The notes under the pieces are model-generated. The model was not told where the DNA came from and did no database searches. It was given only the letters and a program-made list of their open reading frames with translations. Positions 1 through 8,344 of a DNA stretch of 64,000 nt are shown in pieces (positions within the stretch are counted from its first letter, which is position 1; every line of letters begins with the position of its first letter). The translations under genes and the position numbers were made by a program. The DNA lies in NCBI GenBank assembly GCA_963702685.1, contig CAVPDQ010000014.1, positions 496,001-560,000 on the forward strand, given 5' to 3'. This DNA comes from AP-15 sp963702685 (GTDB lineage: Bacteria > Pseudomonadota > Alphaproteobacteria > ATCC43930 > CGMCC-115725).

Positions 1-1157
1 CCGATGCCGAGCGCCCAGCCGATGCCGCTCGTGCGCATCCGCGCCGGGTAGAGCGCGCCGCACGCCGCATTGGCCCCGGTCTGGCTGCCGATGATCGTCG
101 TCCCGGCGAGAAACAGCACGACCAAGAGCGCCAGATAAGGCATCGCCGCCAAAGCGACGAGCGCGATGAAGATGGCACCCGCGGCGTAATGCAATGCCAA
201 GGCGCGCTCGGGGCCAAAGCGGTCGATCAAAAGGCCGAGATAGAGCACCGCAAAAATCCCGCCGAGCGGGATCAGGGTCGAGGCGAACACCGCCTGGGAC
301 GGCGTCATCCCGGTCAGGTGCAGCACCTCCGGCAACCAAAATACGAACAGGAACAGGTTCAACAGGCTGCAAAAGAAAATCAGCCACAACAAGCCGGTCT
401 GCAACGCATAGCCGGGGCCGAGCAGCAGCTTGACCGGGTTCTCACGGTCGAGATCGGCCGCGTGCGAATCCGGTCCGGCGGCGATGCCGAGATGCTGCAG
501 CAGCGCTGCCTGACGTGGCGGCAGATGGGACTTGCGCGCCAGAAACCGCGGCGATTCGGGGAGCCACAGCGCCATCGGCACAAGCAGCACCAGCGGAAAC
601 GCACCGCCCAGGACAAAGATCACCGGCCAAGCGTAGTGATGCAGCAGCACCGCGACGATCTGGCCGCCGATAAAGCCGCCCAACGGCGCCCCGGTGAAGG
701 TGACCATGATCAAGGTCGCGCGCAGGCGCCGGGGCGCATAGTCGCCGGTCAGCGCAGTCGTCCCGGAAAACGCGCCGGCGATGCCGACACCGGTAAAAAA
801 GCGCAGCCCGCTCAGCACAGCGAGCGACGGGGCGGCGGCGCTGGCGAGCGAAGCCAGGCCAAAGATCGCGATGCTGGCGAGGAGAAGCGGCTTGCGCCCC
901 CAGCGGTCGCCAAGCGGCCCCGAAGCGAGGGCGCCGGCCATGACGCCGAGGTTCGACCACAAAAAGGCGGCGGCAAACGCCGGCGGCGCCAGGTGCCAGG
1001 CATGGGTCAAGGACGGCACCGCCCAGCCGATCGAGCCGACATCGTAGCCGTCGCACATCTGAATCAAGGCACAGATCGCCACAACGCGGATCTGCAACGC
1101 GCCGAGCGGCTGGTGTTCGAGCGCCGCATCGGCCGCCGATACCGGCGCATCGGTCAT
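1..1157 (-). CDS. MFS transporter, aromatic acid:H+ symporter type (3' end beyond window)
   Basis: Inner-membrane transporter, probably importing an aromatic acid with protons. The frame is open from an ATG at 1157 to the left edge, giving about 385 residues; the family is usually about 440, so the last helices lie outside. Visible marks are the TM1 motif DGYDVG, typical of the AAHS (PcaK) family, the loop 2-3 motif GPLGDRWGRK, and PESPRFL after the sixth helix. A GGGAGG site precedes the start. It lies 163 bp downstream of the VanA-type oxygenase on the same strand, so uptake and demethylation of a methoxylated aromatic acid may be coupled. Substrate is inferred from context only. Confidence 0.85.
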   Translation of the reverse strand, partial: MTDAPVSAADAALEHQPLGALQIRVVAICALIQMCDGYDVGSIGWAVPSLTHAWHLAPPAFAAAFLWSNLGVMAGALASGPLGDRWGRKPLLLASIAIFGLASLASAAAPSLAVLSGLRFFTGVGIAGAFSGTTALTGDYAPRRLRATLIMVTFTGAPLGGFIGGQIVAVLLHHYAWPVIFVLGGAFPLVLLVPMALWLPESPRFLARKSHLPPRQAALLQHLGIAAGPDSHAADLDRENPVKLLLGPGYALQTGLLWLIFFCSLLNLFLFVFWLPEVLHLTGMTPSQAVFASTLIPLGGIFAVLYLGLLIDRFGPERALALHYAAGAIFIALVALAAMPYLALLVVLFLAGTTIIGSQTGANAACGALYPARMRTSGIGWALGI

Positions 1158-1320
1158 CGCCGCCTCCCTGCCGTTTTGCCTTTTTCAACCTCCCGTGTGG
1201 CATTTTTCCCCGCCCCCACGCAAGCCCGGCGGGGCAAGACCAGCGGGGCAGACCGGGAGAGGTCCGATAAAACGGTGCTCAGCCAGCGCCGGAGCGAACG
1301 CGCTCCCGTAGGACCCCTTC

Positions 1321-2362
1321 CTACTCCGCCGCCAATGCGGTTTGTTCCGCGGCGATCAGGCGGTCGAGGCGGCGGCGCATCTGCATGCGCGTCGCGTCGG
1401 AGGCGATGTCGGTGAGGCCTCGCTTCGCCGAATTCGCTGAGGCGCGCCTGCTGGGCCTCGACCATGACCCGGTCTTCGACAAAGGTGGGCGCGATCTCGC
1501 GATAGAGCTGCTCGGTCGCTTCGGGCTCGTTCTGGCGATAGCCGTTCGCCACCGACCAGAAATAAAAGCAGCTGGTCTCGGTTTCCGGGGTCAATCCGTG
1601 GAACAGGCGGAACTGAAAGCGGAAATCGTGCTTGTTCTCGTCGGTGCCGGTGCCGGCGTCGGTGGCCCCGGTCCATTGCAGGACGCTCGCCGGCGCCACG
1701 AACTCGAATTCCTGGCAGCGGTCGACGCGCCCCGTGAAACCGGCCGCCTTGACATAGCTCGGCGGCGGCGGCGAATTCTTCATCCAGCGGGTGAACTTGA
1801 CCCCGCTCGGCGTGCGCGTCGTCTTCATTTCGGCGGCGAAATGCTGCGCCGGGTTGCCGCCGACCGTCTTGGCGTGCAGATAGCCGAGATGGGTCAAATC
1901 CATCAAATTGTCGACCATCAGCATGTAATTGCCTTTGATCGGGTAGACGTCGTGCTTGTTCGGCCATTTGCCGGGATCGTTGTGATAGGGGAAATCGACG
2001 ATCAGCGCCGGGTCGGCCTGTGCCGTCTCGCCCATCCACAGCCAGACGAGCTGGTCTTTCTCGACCGTGGGGTAAGAGCGCACGCGGGCGCTCTCCGGGA
2101 TCAGCTTTTGTCCCGGGACCTGGACGCAGCGCCCCGAGCGGTCGAAGACGAGCCCATGATAGCCGCATTGCAGCCCTTCTGCGACGAGCGTGCCCATGCC
2201 GAGCGGGGCGGCACGATGACAGCAGCGGTCGGTGAGCGCGGCGACCTGCCCCGCCCGGTCGCGAAACAGCACGATCGGCTCGTCGCAGATCCGGCGCGCC
2301 AGCGGGGCGGCGCCGAGCTCGTCGGCCCAGGCGGCGATGTACCAGGCGTTGCGCAAAAACAT
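1321..2362 (-). pseudogene. VanA-type Rieske aromatic O-demethylase oxygenase subunit, one frameshift near the C-terminus
   Basis: Oxygenase subunit of a vanillate O-demethylase-like monooxygenase, which needs a separate reductase not seen here. The protein begins MFLRNAWYIAAW and carries the Rieske ligands in RCCHRAAPLG and CGYHGLV. The mononuclear iron site lies in DNLMDLTHLGYLH. After LSEFGEA the frame is lost; dropping one base near 1420 restores an ending TRMQMRRRLDRLIAAE and a stop at 1321, giving about 346 residues, the normal family size. As written, the frame runs on to 1154. Upstream residues in the same open frame (to 2653) lack family similarity, so ATG 2362 is chosen. Vanillate is a likely but unproven substrate. 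Confidence 0.82.
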
Positions 2363-2497
2363 CGGCGTCTCCTCCGGCAATGCGATGATCGTACGCAAAA
2401 GCCGGCGCGATGAGAAGGATGAGAGCCGCCCCGGCTTGCGGTGCCGGGGGCCCCTGGCTAACCTGACCCGTTCGACCCGTATTTTTGGAGACCGCCG

Positions 2498-3439
2498 ATG
2501 GCGCCGCGCCTGGGATACCTGTTGCCGACTCGCGAGTCGGTCATGCAGGACCGTCCCGAAACGGCGCCGCTCATCGCGCTCGCCGAGCGCGCCGAAAGCC
2601 TCGGCTATGATTCGGTCTGGGTCGGGGATTCGCTGTTGTCGCGGCCGCGCCACGACCCGCTGACCCTGCTCGCCGCGGTCGCCGCCCGCACCCGAAAGCC
2701 GCTGCTCGGCACCGCTGTTTTTCTGCCGGCGCTGCGCAACCCGGTGGTGCTGGCGCAGCAGGTGGCGACCCTCGACCGGATCAGCGAAGGCCGGCTCGTG
2801 CTCGGCGCCGGCATCGCCAGCGACGTGCCGAGCATCCGGGCCGAGTTTGTCGCGGCAGGCGTCCCGTTCGAAGGCCGGGTCGGGCGGATGATGGAGGGGT
2901 TGCGCCTCGCCCGCGCGCTATGGTCCGGCGAGCCGGTCGATTGGGACGGGCGATGGAAGCTGGAGCGAAGCGTGCTCGGTCCGACCCCGCATCGGCCGGG
3001 CGGGCCGCCGATCTGGATGGCCGGCTCGGTGCGGCCGGCGCTGGAGCGCGCCGGGCGGTATTTCGACGGCTGGTTCGCAAACGAGGCCGACCTCGCCCGT
3101 TGGCGCGGCCAATTGGCCGAGCTGCGGGAGATCGTCCGCGACGCCGGGCGCGACCCCGCCCATTTCACCGCCGCGGTCTATGTGACCTTGGCGCTCGACG
3201 AGAACGCGGCGCGCGCCGACGAGCGGCTCGACGCGTTTCTCGAAAGCTATTATGGGCGGCCGGCGGCGGTCATGCGCAAGGCCCAGGGCTGCTACGCCGG
3301 CCCGGCGGCAGGGGCGGCGGCTTATCTGAAGGGCTATGCCGATGCCGGCGCCGACCATCTGATCGTGCGCTTTGCCGGCGGGCACGACAGCCATCTCGAA
3401 GCCGTCGCCGGGCTGCGCGCCGATCTCGGCTGGCGCTGA
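2498..3439 (+). CDS. LLM-class (luciferase-like) flavin/F420 oxidoreductase
   Basis: TIM-barrel flavoenzyme of the bacterial luciferase-like superfamily, 313 residues. Features seen are the N-terminal strand LGYLLPTRES, ERAESLGYDSVWVGD, the EGRLVLGAGIAS segment and GPPIWMAGS, all standard landmarks of the fold. It is transcribed divergently from the VanA-type gene across a 135 bp gap that must hold both promoters. A GGAGACC site precedes the ATG. Such enzymes use FMN or F420 and act on diverse small molecules; the substrate cannot be read from sequence. A second family member lies at 26891-27766. Confidence 0.85.
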   Translation: MAPRLGYLLPTRESVMQDRPETAPLIALAERAESLGYDSVWVGDSLLSRPRHDPLTLLAAVAARTRKPLLGTAVFLPALRNPVVLAQQVATLDRISEGRLVLGAGIASDVPSIRAEFVAAGVPFEGRVGRMMEGLRLARALWSGEPVDWDGRWKLERSVLGPTPHRPGGPPIWMAGSVRPALERAGRYFDGWFANEADLARWRGQLAELREIVRDAGRDPAHFTAAVYVTLALDENAARADERLDAFLESYYGRPAAVMRKAQGCYAGPAAGAAAYLKGYADAGADHLIVRFAGGHDSHLEAVAGLRADLGWR

Positions 3440-3469
3440 TCAATGGCGATAACTAATAAGGGATCCGTT

Positions 3470-4000
3470 ATGAAGGCCGCTCCTGCTTTCGCTGTCGCGT
3501 TGCTGGCCCTGATCATGCCGACGGGATCGACGCCGCCGGCATTTGCCCAGCAGCCGAGCCAGGCGCAGATCGGCGCCGTGCGCCAGAACTGCCCCGCCGA
3601 TTACCAGAAATATTGCGCGAGCGTGCCGGCGGGCGGCCAGGCCTCGCTCGCCTGCTTGCAGCAGAACGCCGCGAATTTGTCGGCGCCGTGCCGGCAGGCC
3701 GTGGCCGCGCTCGGCGGCGGCGCCTCGGGGACCGCGGCTGCGCACCCGGCGGCACCCTCCGCCGCCGCACCGGCCGCGCCGCAGCCCGCAGCTGCCGCCC
3801 CCGCCTCCGCGCCCGCAGCGCCGAGGGCGCCGCGCGAGCAGGTGGCGCTGCTGCGCCAGGCCTGCGGCTACGATTACCGCCGGTTTTGCCGCGGCGTGCC
3901 GTTCGGCGGCGGTCGCGTGGCGTCATGCCTCGAAGGCAACGCCGACCGGCTTACGCCAAATTGCGGCCGGGCCTTGTCCTCGCTGCGCCAAGCCCGATAG
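3470..4000 (+). CDS. exported cysteine-rich repeat protein
   Basis: 176-residue secreted or periplasmic protein. ATG 3470 is preferred over one nine codons upstream because AAGGGA stands 6 bp before it and a signal peptide follows (hydrophobic core, cleavage near AFAQQ). Two copies of a Cys-rich repeat (PF00839-like) flank a long Ala/Pro linker: NCPADYQKYCASVP...CLQQN...CRQA and ACGYDYRRFCRGVP...CLEGN...CGRA, each with four cysteines. Function of this family in bacteria is not established. It follows the flavoenzyme by 30 bp. Confidence 0.75.
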   Translation: MKAAPAFAVALLALIMPTGSTPPAFAQQPSQAQIGAVRQNCPADYQKYCASVPAGGQASLACLQQNAANLSAPCRQAVAALGGGASGTAAAHPAAPSAAAPAAPQPAAAAPASAPAAPRAPREQVALLRQACGYDYRRFCRGVPFGGGRVASCLEGNADRLTPNCGRALSSLRQAR

Positions 4001-4027
4001 GGCAACGGCCGATGGAGCAAAGGCCGG

Positions 4028-4384
4028 TCAGCGGCGGAAGACCAGCTGCAGGCGGTGGCCGTCGGGGTCGCGAAAATAGATGCAGTGGTCGTCCCCCGGC
4101 CGGCCGCCGACGGCGACGCCATGCCCTTCGAGCTCGGCCTTGAGGCTTTCGTAGGTGCCCGATGCGACGTTCAGGGCCAGGTGGTTGAGATCGTTGCCGG
4201 CAGCCGCCGGGGCGTCGCCGCGCTTTTTAAACAGCGCCACACCCTGGTTGCCGGCGTGCAGAAACACCTGCCCGTCTTCCTCGCGATAGGCGGTCATGCC
4301 CAATATTCCGGTGTAGAACGCTTTCGATCGCGCCACATCCTCGACATTGAGCACGATATGGTCGATCCCGCTCGCCTCGATCAT
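4028..4384 (-). CDS. VOC family (glyoxalase/bleomycin-resistance fold) protein
   Basis: 118 residues in two beta-alpha-beta-beta-beta modules. IDHIVLNVEDVARSKAFYT opens the first module, NHLALNV the second, and YFRDPDGHRLQLV closes it; metal-ligand positions His (IDH), His (NHL) and Glu/Gln positions are consistent with a metal-dependent dioxygenase, lyase or resistance protein. A GGAGG site precedes ATG 4384, which also aligns with the family start better than the ATG 11 codons upstream. It converges with the Cys-rich gene and diverges from the glycine-zipper gene. Exact reaction unknown. Confidence 0.8.
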   Translation of the reverse strand: MIEASGIDHIVLNVEDVARSKAFYTGILGMTAYREEDGQVFLHAGNQGVALFKKRGDAPAAAGNDLNHLALNVASGTYESLKAELEGHGVAVGGRPGDDHCIYFRDPDGHRLQLVFRR

Positions 4385-4518
4385 CGCCGCCTCCTCGGTG
4401 GCCGCCGGCAGCAGCATCGCGCCGCCGCCGCTCGGATGTCCAGCCGCAGCGACGATTGCGGTCGAGAGATGCCGCGGTTAGGGTAGGACGATCCTTGCCG
4501 GCGACACGACGGTGCGAA

Positions 4519-4815
4519 ATGCTGCGAGCTCTCGTTTCCTTTGGCGCGGCGATCTGGCTCGCGACAGCAACCGCCGCGAGCGCATCTGCGCAAAATTTCC
4601 CCTCGCGGGGCTTCCCCCCGCCTAATTCGCGACCACCCTGCCATGCGGTGACGCCAGGGCCGTTCTCGGGTGCGGCGCGCGGTGCAGCCGGTGGAGCATT
4701 GCTCGGGGCGATCGGTGGCAATGCCGGACGGGGTGCTGCGATCGGCGCCGCTGTCGGCGGGGTCGGCGGGGCCATCCGCCGCGGCTCGGCGCGCAGCTCG
4801 GGCGCCTGCTATTGA
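4519..4815 (+). CDS. exported glycine-zipper protein
   Basis: 98 residues. A signal peptide (MLRALVSFGAAIWLATA, cleavage near ASA-QN) is followed by a Pro-rich stretch and a glycine-zipper helix: GAARGAAGGALLGAIGG, then GRGAAIGAAVGGVGGAI. Such domains insert in or associate with membranes, often in envelope-stress or outer-membrane proteins. ATG 4519 is chosen because it starts the signal peptide. It is followed by three more small exported proteins on the same strand. Confidence 0.7.
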   Translation: MLRALVSFGAAIWLATATAASASAQNFPSRGFPPPNSRPPCHAVTPGPFSGAARGAAGGALLGAIGGNAGRGAAIGAAVGGVGGAIRRGSARSSGACY

Positions 4816-4852
4816 CGGCCATGTCGTCGCGGCGACATTGCGGGGGAGTGAA

Positions 4853-5233
4853 ATGAAGACCAAATTCGTCGTCCTGCCGGCGCTGTGCTGGCTGGCCGCC
4901 TGCGCCCAGCCGCCGTCGTCCGAGCCACCCTCCGGCCCGCCGCCGGCACCACCTTCCGCCGCCGCATCGCCGCCTTCGCCCGCGCAGATGGCGCCCGGTC
5001 GTTGGGACGTCGAATGGGTGCGTTGCTCCGACCTCCTGGCCGCATCGGATGACGACCGCGCCGCGGCGGCGATGTTCTATTATGGCTATCTTGCGGCCAA
5101 AGCCGGTATCCGCGTCATCGATGTCAGCCGGATCGACGGCAACGTCAGCAAAGTCATGCACCAATGCGAGGCGACACCCGATATGACCGTGCCGCAGGCG
5201 TTCCGCGCCGCGCTGCGGCCAACTGCGCGTTGA
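4853..5233 (+). CDS. HdeA/HdeB-like lipoprotein
   Basis: 126 residues. The N-terminus ends in a lipobox LAAC (Cys17), followed by a Pro/Ala linker. The C-terminal domain has RCSDLLAAS, then FYYGYLAAKAG, IDVSRI and HQCEATPDMTV, matching the HdeA/HdeB periplasmic acid-chaperone pattern with its two conserved cysteines. Known family members protect periplasmic proteins at low pH; a membrane-anchored version is inferred here from the lipobox. It sits 38 bp after the glycine-zipper gene and 27 bp before the DUF2092 gene, so co-transcription is likely. Confidence 0.7.
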   Translation: MKTKFVVLPALCWLAACAQPPSSEPPSGPPPAPPSAAASPPSPAQMAPGRWDVEWVRCSDLLAASDDDRAAAAMFYYGYLAAKAGIRVIDVSRIDGNVSKVMHQCEATPDMTVPQAFRAALRPTAR

Positions 5234-5259
5234 GACGAACCGTGACATTGGGGGGATCG

Positions 5260-6054
5260 ATGAAACTCCGACACCTGGCGCTCGTCGCGGCGTTTCTGGC
5301 GACCGGGATTTGCGGCGGCATCGTGCCGACGGCCCCGGTGCTGGCCGCCGCGCAAAAACCACCGGCAATCAGCCCGGAGGCGCGCGCCGCCATCGACCGT
5401 CTGGGCCAGAGCCTGAGCGCGCAGCAATTTTCGTTCCGCGTGCAGTCGATCCGCGTCTACGCCGACGCGAGCGGCCAGCCGCTCCATATCTATCACGATT
5501 CCGAAATCACGGTGCGCCGACCCGACCGGCTTCTGGCGACCAGGACCGGCGACGACGGGGCGAGCAAGATCTTCTACGACGGCAAGACGCTCGTCGTCTA
5601 TGTCGCCGACGCCAACAAATATGCCAGCATTCCGGTGCCGGGCACGATCGCAGGGATGATGAAAGAAGCGGTGGGCCGTTTCGGCGTCGATTTTCCGCTC
5701 GCCGATTTTCTGACCGACGAGCCCGGCAAGGCGATCTTGAGCGGGGTTACGACGGGCCGCGTCGTCAATACCGTCACGATCGACGGCACCCCGTGCCTAC
5801 ACCTGTTCTTCTCGCAGCCGCCGGGCATCGAGCTCGAGCTATGGCTGGAAAAGAACGACAAGGCGCTGCCGCGCCGCTTGATCGTGACCTATCGGTCGCT
5901 GCCCGGCGAGCCGAGCTTTATCGCCGGCTTCTCGAAATGGGATTTTTCGGTCCACCCGACCGACGCCGAATTCGTCTTTCAGCCGCCGGCGGGCGCGACG
6001 CAGATCGCCCTGAAGCCCCCGGCCGCGGCCAAGCCGAAAAGGACCAAGCGATGA
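5260..6054 (+). CDS. DUF2092 family exported protein
   Basis: 264 residues with a signal peptide (hydrophobic residues about 5-30, cleavage near VLAAAQ). The body fits the DUF2092 family, whose fold resembles LolA/LolB-type lipoprotein carriers: ITVRRPDRLL, KIFYDGKTLVVY and the C-terminal DAEFVFQPPAGA. The basic tail AKPKRTKR is unusual. Its stop overlaps the start of the Gly-rich gene (ATGA), so the two are translationally coupled. Function is not established experimentally; lipid or lipoprotein handling in the periplasm is an inference from fold. Confidence 0.75.
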   Translation: MKLRHLALVAAFLATGICGGIVPTAPVLAAAQKPPAISPEARAAIDRLGQSLSAQQFSFRVQSIRVYADASGQPLHIYHDSEITVRRPDRLLATRTGDDGASKIFYDGKTLVVYVADANKYASIPVPGTIAGMMKEAVGRFGVDFPLADFLTDEPGKAILSGVTTGRVVNTVTIDGTPCLHLFFSQPPGIELELWLEKNDKALPRRLIVTYRSLPGEPSFIAGFSKWDFSVHPTDAEFVFQPPAGATQIALKPPAAAKPKRTKR

Positions 6055-6461
6055 AGAGCCTCTTCGTCCTCTGCCTGGGCGCCTTTCTTGCCGTATCGAT
6101 GGCTTCGCAGGCGTTCGCCTGGGGAGCCGTTCGCGGCCCGAATGGCGGTGCGGCCTATCGCGGCCCGATGGGCGGGGGTGCCGTACGCGGTCCTAATGGT
6201 GGCGCCGCGGTGCGCGGTCCCTATGGCGGAGCGGCCGCTCGCGGCCCGAATGGCGGGACCGCCTATCGCGGCGGCTACGGCGGCTATCACGGCGGGACGG
6301 CCTATCGCGGCGGCTATTATGGCGGCGCCGGGGTGGCGGCGGGGGTGGCCGTGGGTGCGGCGGTCGGCACCGCTGCCGCAGCCTCGGCCTATTCCACCCC
6401 CTATTACTACCCCTCGCCCTATTACTGCGCCCCCGGCTACAACTGCCCGCCGCCCTATTGA
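6051..6461 (+). CDS. exported Gly-rich repeat protein (RGPNGGAA repeats)
   Basis: 136 residues. After a signal peptide (MKSLFVLCLGAFLAVSMAS, cleavage near AFA-WG) come about six repeats of the type [VYA]RGPxGGxA, then Tyr/Gly-rich repeats YRGGY, a hydrophobic segment GVAAGVAVGAAVGTAAAA and a C-terminal tail rich in Tyr and Pro with two cysteines. Low complexity precludes a functional assignment. It overlaps the DUF2092 gene by four bases, and this tight coupling suggests the two exported proteins work together at the envelope. Confidence 0.65.
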   Translation: MKSLFVLCLGAFLAVSMASQAFAWGAVRGPNGGAAYRGPMGGGAVRGPNGGAAVRGPYGGAAARGPNGGTAYRGGYGGYHGGTAYRGGYYGGAGVAAGVAVGAAVGTAAAASAYSTPYYYPSPYYCAPGYNCPPPY

Positions 6462-6521
6462 GGCTGATGATTTCGTCTTCGCTGCGGCCGGCCGGCAGCG
6501 TACGGCTGTTAGCAGCATCGG

Positions 6522-7502
6522 ATGAAAGCCGTTTCGATTGGGGCGGCGATTGCCGGCTTGGCGGGGATGGCGGTGCTGGTCGCGGTCTTTGGCGCCGGTG
6601 CCGTGGCGCATTCCTTGCTCGCCCTCGGCTGGGCCGGGTTTGCGCTGATCTGCCTGATCCAGCTCGTGCTGATCGCGGTGATGGGGGTTGCTTGGCGCGG
6701 GCTGGTGGCGGGGCCGGTGGCGATATGGGTGTTCCCGTGGGCGCGCCTGGTGCGCGACGCCGGCTCGGAGGTATTGCCGCTGTCGCCGATCGGCGGCTCG
6801 GTCCTCGGTGCGCGCGCCGCGATGCTCGCCGGGGTTTCGGGCGCGACGGCAGCGGCCAGCACGATCGTCGATCTCACTCTCGAATTGCTCTCGAAGCTCG
6901 CCTACACCGCTTTCGGCCTCTTGTGGCTCGTCCATCTGCGGCCGCATTCGCCCTTCGCCCTGCCGGTCGCGATCGGGCTCGCAGTCTCCGGCTTGGTGGC
7001 GGCGGGCTTTGTCGTCGCGCAGCGGCGCGGCGCGCATTTCGCCGACCGGATCGCCGCGCGGCTCGGCCGCGGCTGGGCCGAGCGCACCGCCGCGGGTGCG
7101 GCGGCCCTGCACGAGGCTCTCGACGTCATCTATCGCCGGCGCAGCGGCGTGTGGCGCGGATTTTTGCTGCATCTCGGCTGCTGGGTCGGCGGTGTTGCCG
7201 AGGCGTGGATCGTGCTCCGGCTGATCGGTGCGCCGCTGCCGATCGGCTCGGTGCTGGTCGTCGAGAGCCTGGTCTATGCCGTTCGTACGGTTGCGGTCGT
7301 GATACCCAATGCCGTCGGCGTGCAGGAAGGCGCCTATATTCTGTTCGGCGCCGTGTTCGGCTTGACGCCGCAAACAGCGCTGGCGTTGTCGCTGGTCAAG
7401 CGGGCGCGCGATCTGGCGATCGGATTGCCGGCGATCGGCGGGTGGCAGGTGGTCGAGAGCGGGCGATTATGGCGTCGTGCCGCGGTGCGGAGGAAATCAT
7501 GA
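6522..7502 (+). CDS. hpnL: HpnL-like flippase-domain membrane protein
   Basis: 326-residue polytopic protein with about eight helices in the lysylphosphatidylglycerol-synthase/flippase superfamily. Diagnostic segments are VRDAGSEVLPLSPIGGSVLG, STIVDLTLELLSKL, AVRTVAVVIPNAVGVQEG and LALSLVKRARDLAIGLP, which match the HpnL proteins linked to hopanoid loci. No other hopanoid genes are visible here. The stop overlaps the start of the phosphatase gene. The role, lipid transport or modification in the inner membrane, is inferred from family only. Confidence 0.75.
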   Translation: MKAVSIGAAIAGLAGMAVLVAVFGAGAVAHSLLALGWAGFALICLIQLVLIAVMGVAWRGLVAGPVAIWVFPWARLVRDAGSEVLPLSPIGGSVLGARAAMLAGVSGATAAASTIVDLTLELLSKLAYTAFGLLWLVHLRPHSPFALPVAIGLAVSGLVAAGFVVAQRRGAHFADRIAARLGRGWAERTAAGAAALHEALDVIYRRRSGVWRGFLLHLGCWVGGVAEAWIVLRLIGAPLPIGSVLVVESLVYAVRTVAVVIPNAVGVQEGAYILFGAVFGLTPQTALALSLVKRARDLAIGLPAIGGWQVVESGRLWRRAAVRRKS

Positions 7503-8092
7503 GCGATCCCCTACCGGTCCTTTATCTGGCACGCCACGGCGAGACCGCCTGGAGCCTTTCGGGCCAGCATACCGGGCGCACCGACTTGCCATTGACCCCG
7601 CATGGCGAAGCAGCCGCCCGCGCGCTCGGCGAACGGCTGCGCGGGCGCAGCTTTGCCAAGGTCTTGACGAGCCCGTCGCAACGCGCGCGGCGGACCTGCG
7701 ACCTCGCCGGCTTTGGCGGCGGGGCTGAGACCGAGCCCGACCTCGCCGAATGGGATTACGGCGACTATGAAGGCCGGCGCACCGTCGAAATCCACGCCGA
7801 GCGCCCGGATTGGCAATTGTTCCGCGACGGCTGCCCCGGCGGCGAGACGGCGGCCCAAATCGGCGCGCGGGCGGATCGCGTGATCGCCCGCATCCGGGCG
7901 GTCGGGGCCGATGTGCTGGCGGTGTCGAGCGCCCACATCCTGCGGGTGCTGGGGGCGCGCTGGCTCGGGCTCGAACCGGAGGGCGGGCGGCTTTTGCTGC
8001 TCGGCACGGCCAGCCTGAGCCTCCTCGGCTACGAGCACAATCTCGACGAGCCGGTGATCCGGCTGTGGAACGACACCGGCCCGGTGGATTGA
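7499..8092 (+). CDS. histidine phosphatase family protein
   Basis: 197 residues of the phosphoglycerate-mutase-like superfamily. The catalytic RHGE is in LARHGETAWS, a second Arg in TSPSQRARRT, the acid in DLAEWDYGDYEG, and the second catalytic His in SSAHILRVLG. Probably a cytosolic phosphatase on a small phosphorylated metabolite. ATG 7499 overlaps the hpnL stop (ATGA), showing a two-gene transcription unit. Substrate unknown. Confidence 0.85.
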   Translation: MSDPLPVLYLARHGETAWSLSGQHTGRTDLPLTPHGEAAARALGERLRGRSFAKVLTSPSQRARRTCDLAGFGGGAETEPDLAEWDYGDYEGRRTVEIHAERPDWQLFRDGCPGGETAAQIGARADRVIARIRAVGADVLAVSSAHILRVLGARWLGLEPEGGRLLLLGTASLSLLGYEHNLDEPVIRLWNDTGPVD

Positions 8093-8155
8093 CCGGCAAG
8101 CGCGGCGCGGTTGTCTTGCCGCGCTCGGTCCGACATTGTGCGGCCGTCGCCGTCA

Positions 8156-8297
8156 CTAGCAGGATGCTGAAAAAATGGCCCGTCGCTGCGTTCGATCCTT
8201 CGAGACGGCCGCCTTGCGGCGGCCTCCTCAGGATGAGAAGATTACACTTCAAGTACTTGCCTCACCCTGAGGAGGCCTGAAGGGCCGTCTCGAAGGG
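8156..8297. repeat. REP-like palindromic element
   Basis: A large hairpin: CCTTCGAGACGGCC (from 8197) pairs with GGCCGTCTCGAAGG (to about 8296), and an inner pair CCTCCTCAGGATGAG / CTCACCCTGAGGAGG nests inside it. It is preceded by CTAGCAGGATGCTGAAAAA, a motif nearly repeated at 25024-25044 before another palindrome. Related pieces occur at 21208-21240 and 32216-32290. The whole gap between the phosphatase and the efflux operon consists of this element, which may also end transcription. Confidence 0.75.
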
Positions 8298-8344
8298 TGC
8301 CAACCGACCCAGCCGGCGTGCTGGAGTAAAGACAGGAGCCGACA

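Noticed and set aside
189..1415. Long plus-strand open frame (408 codons) opposite the MFS and oxygenase genes
   Set aside because: Arg/Gln/Gly-rich composition, no family features; it is the antisense shadow of GC-rich coding DNA.
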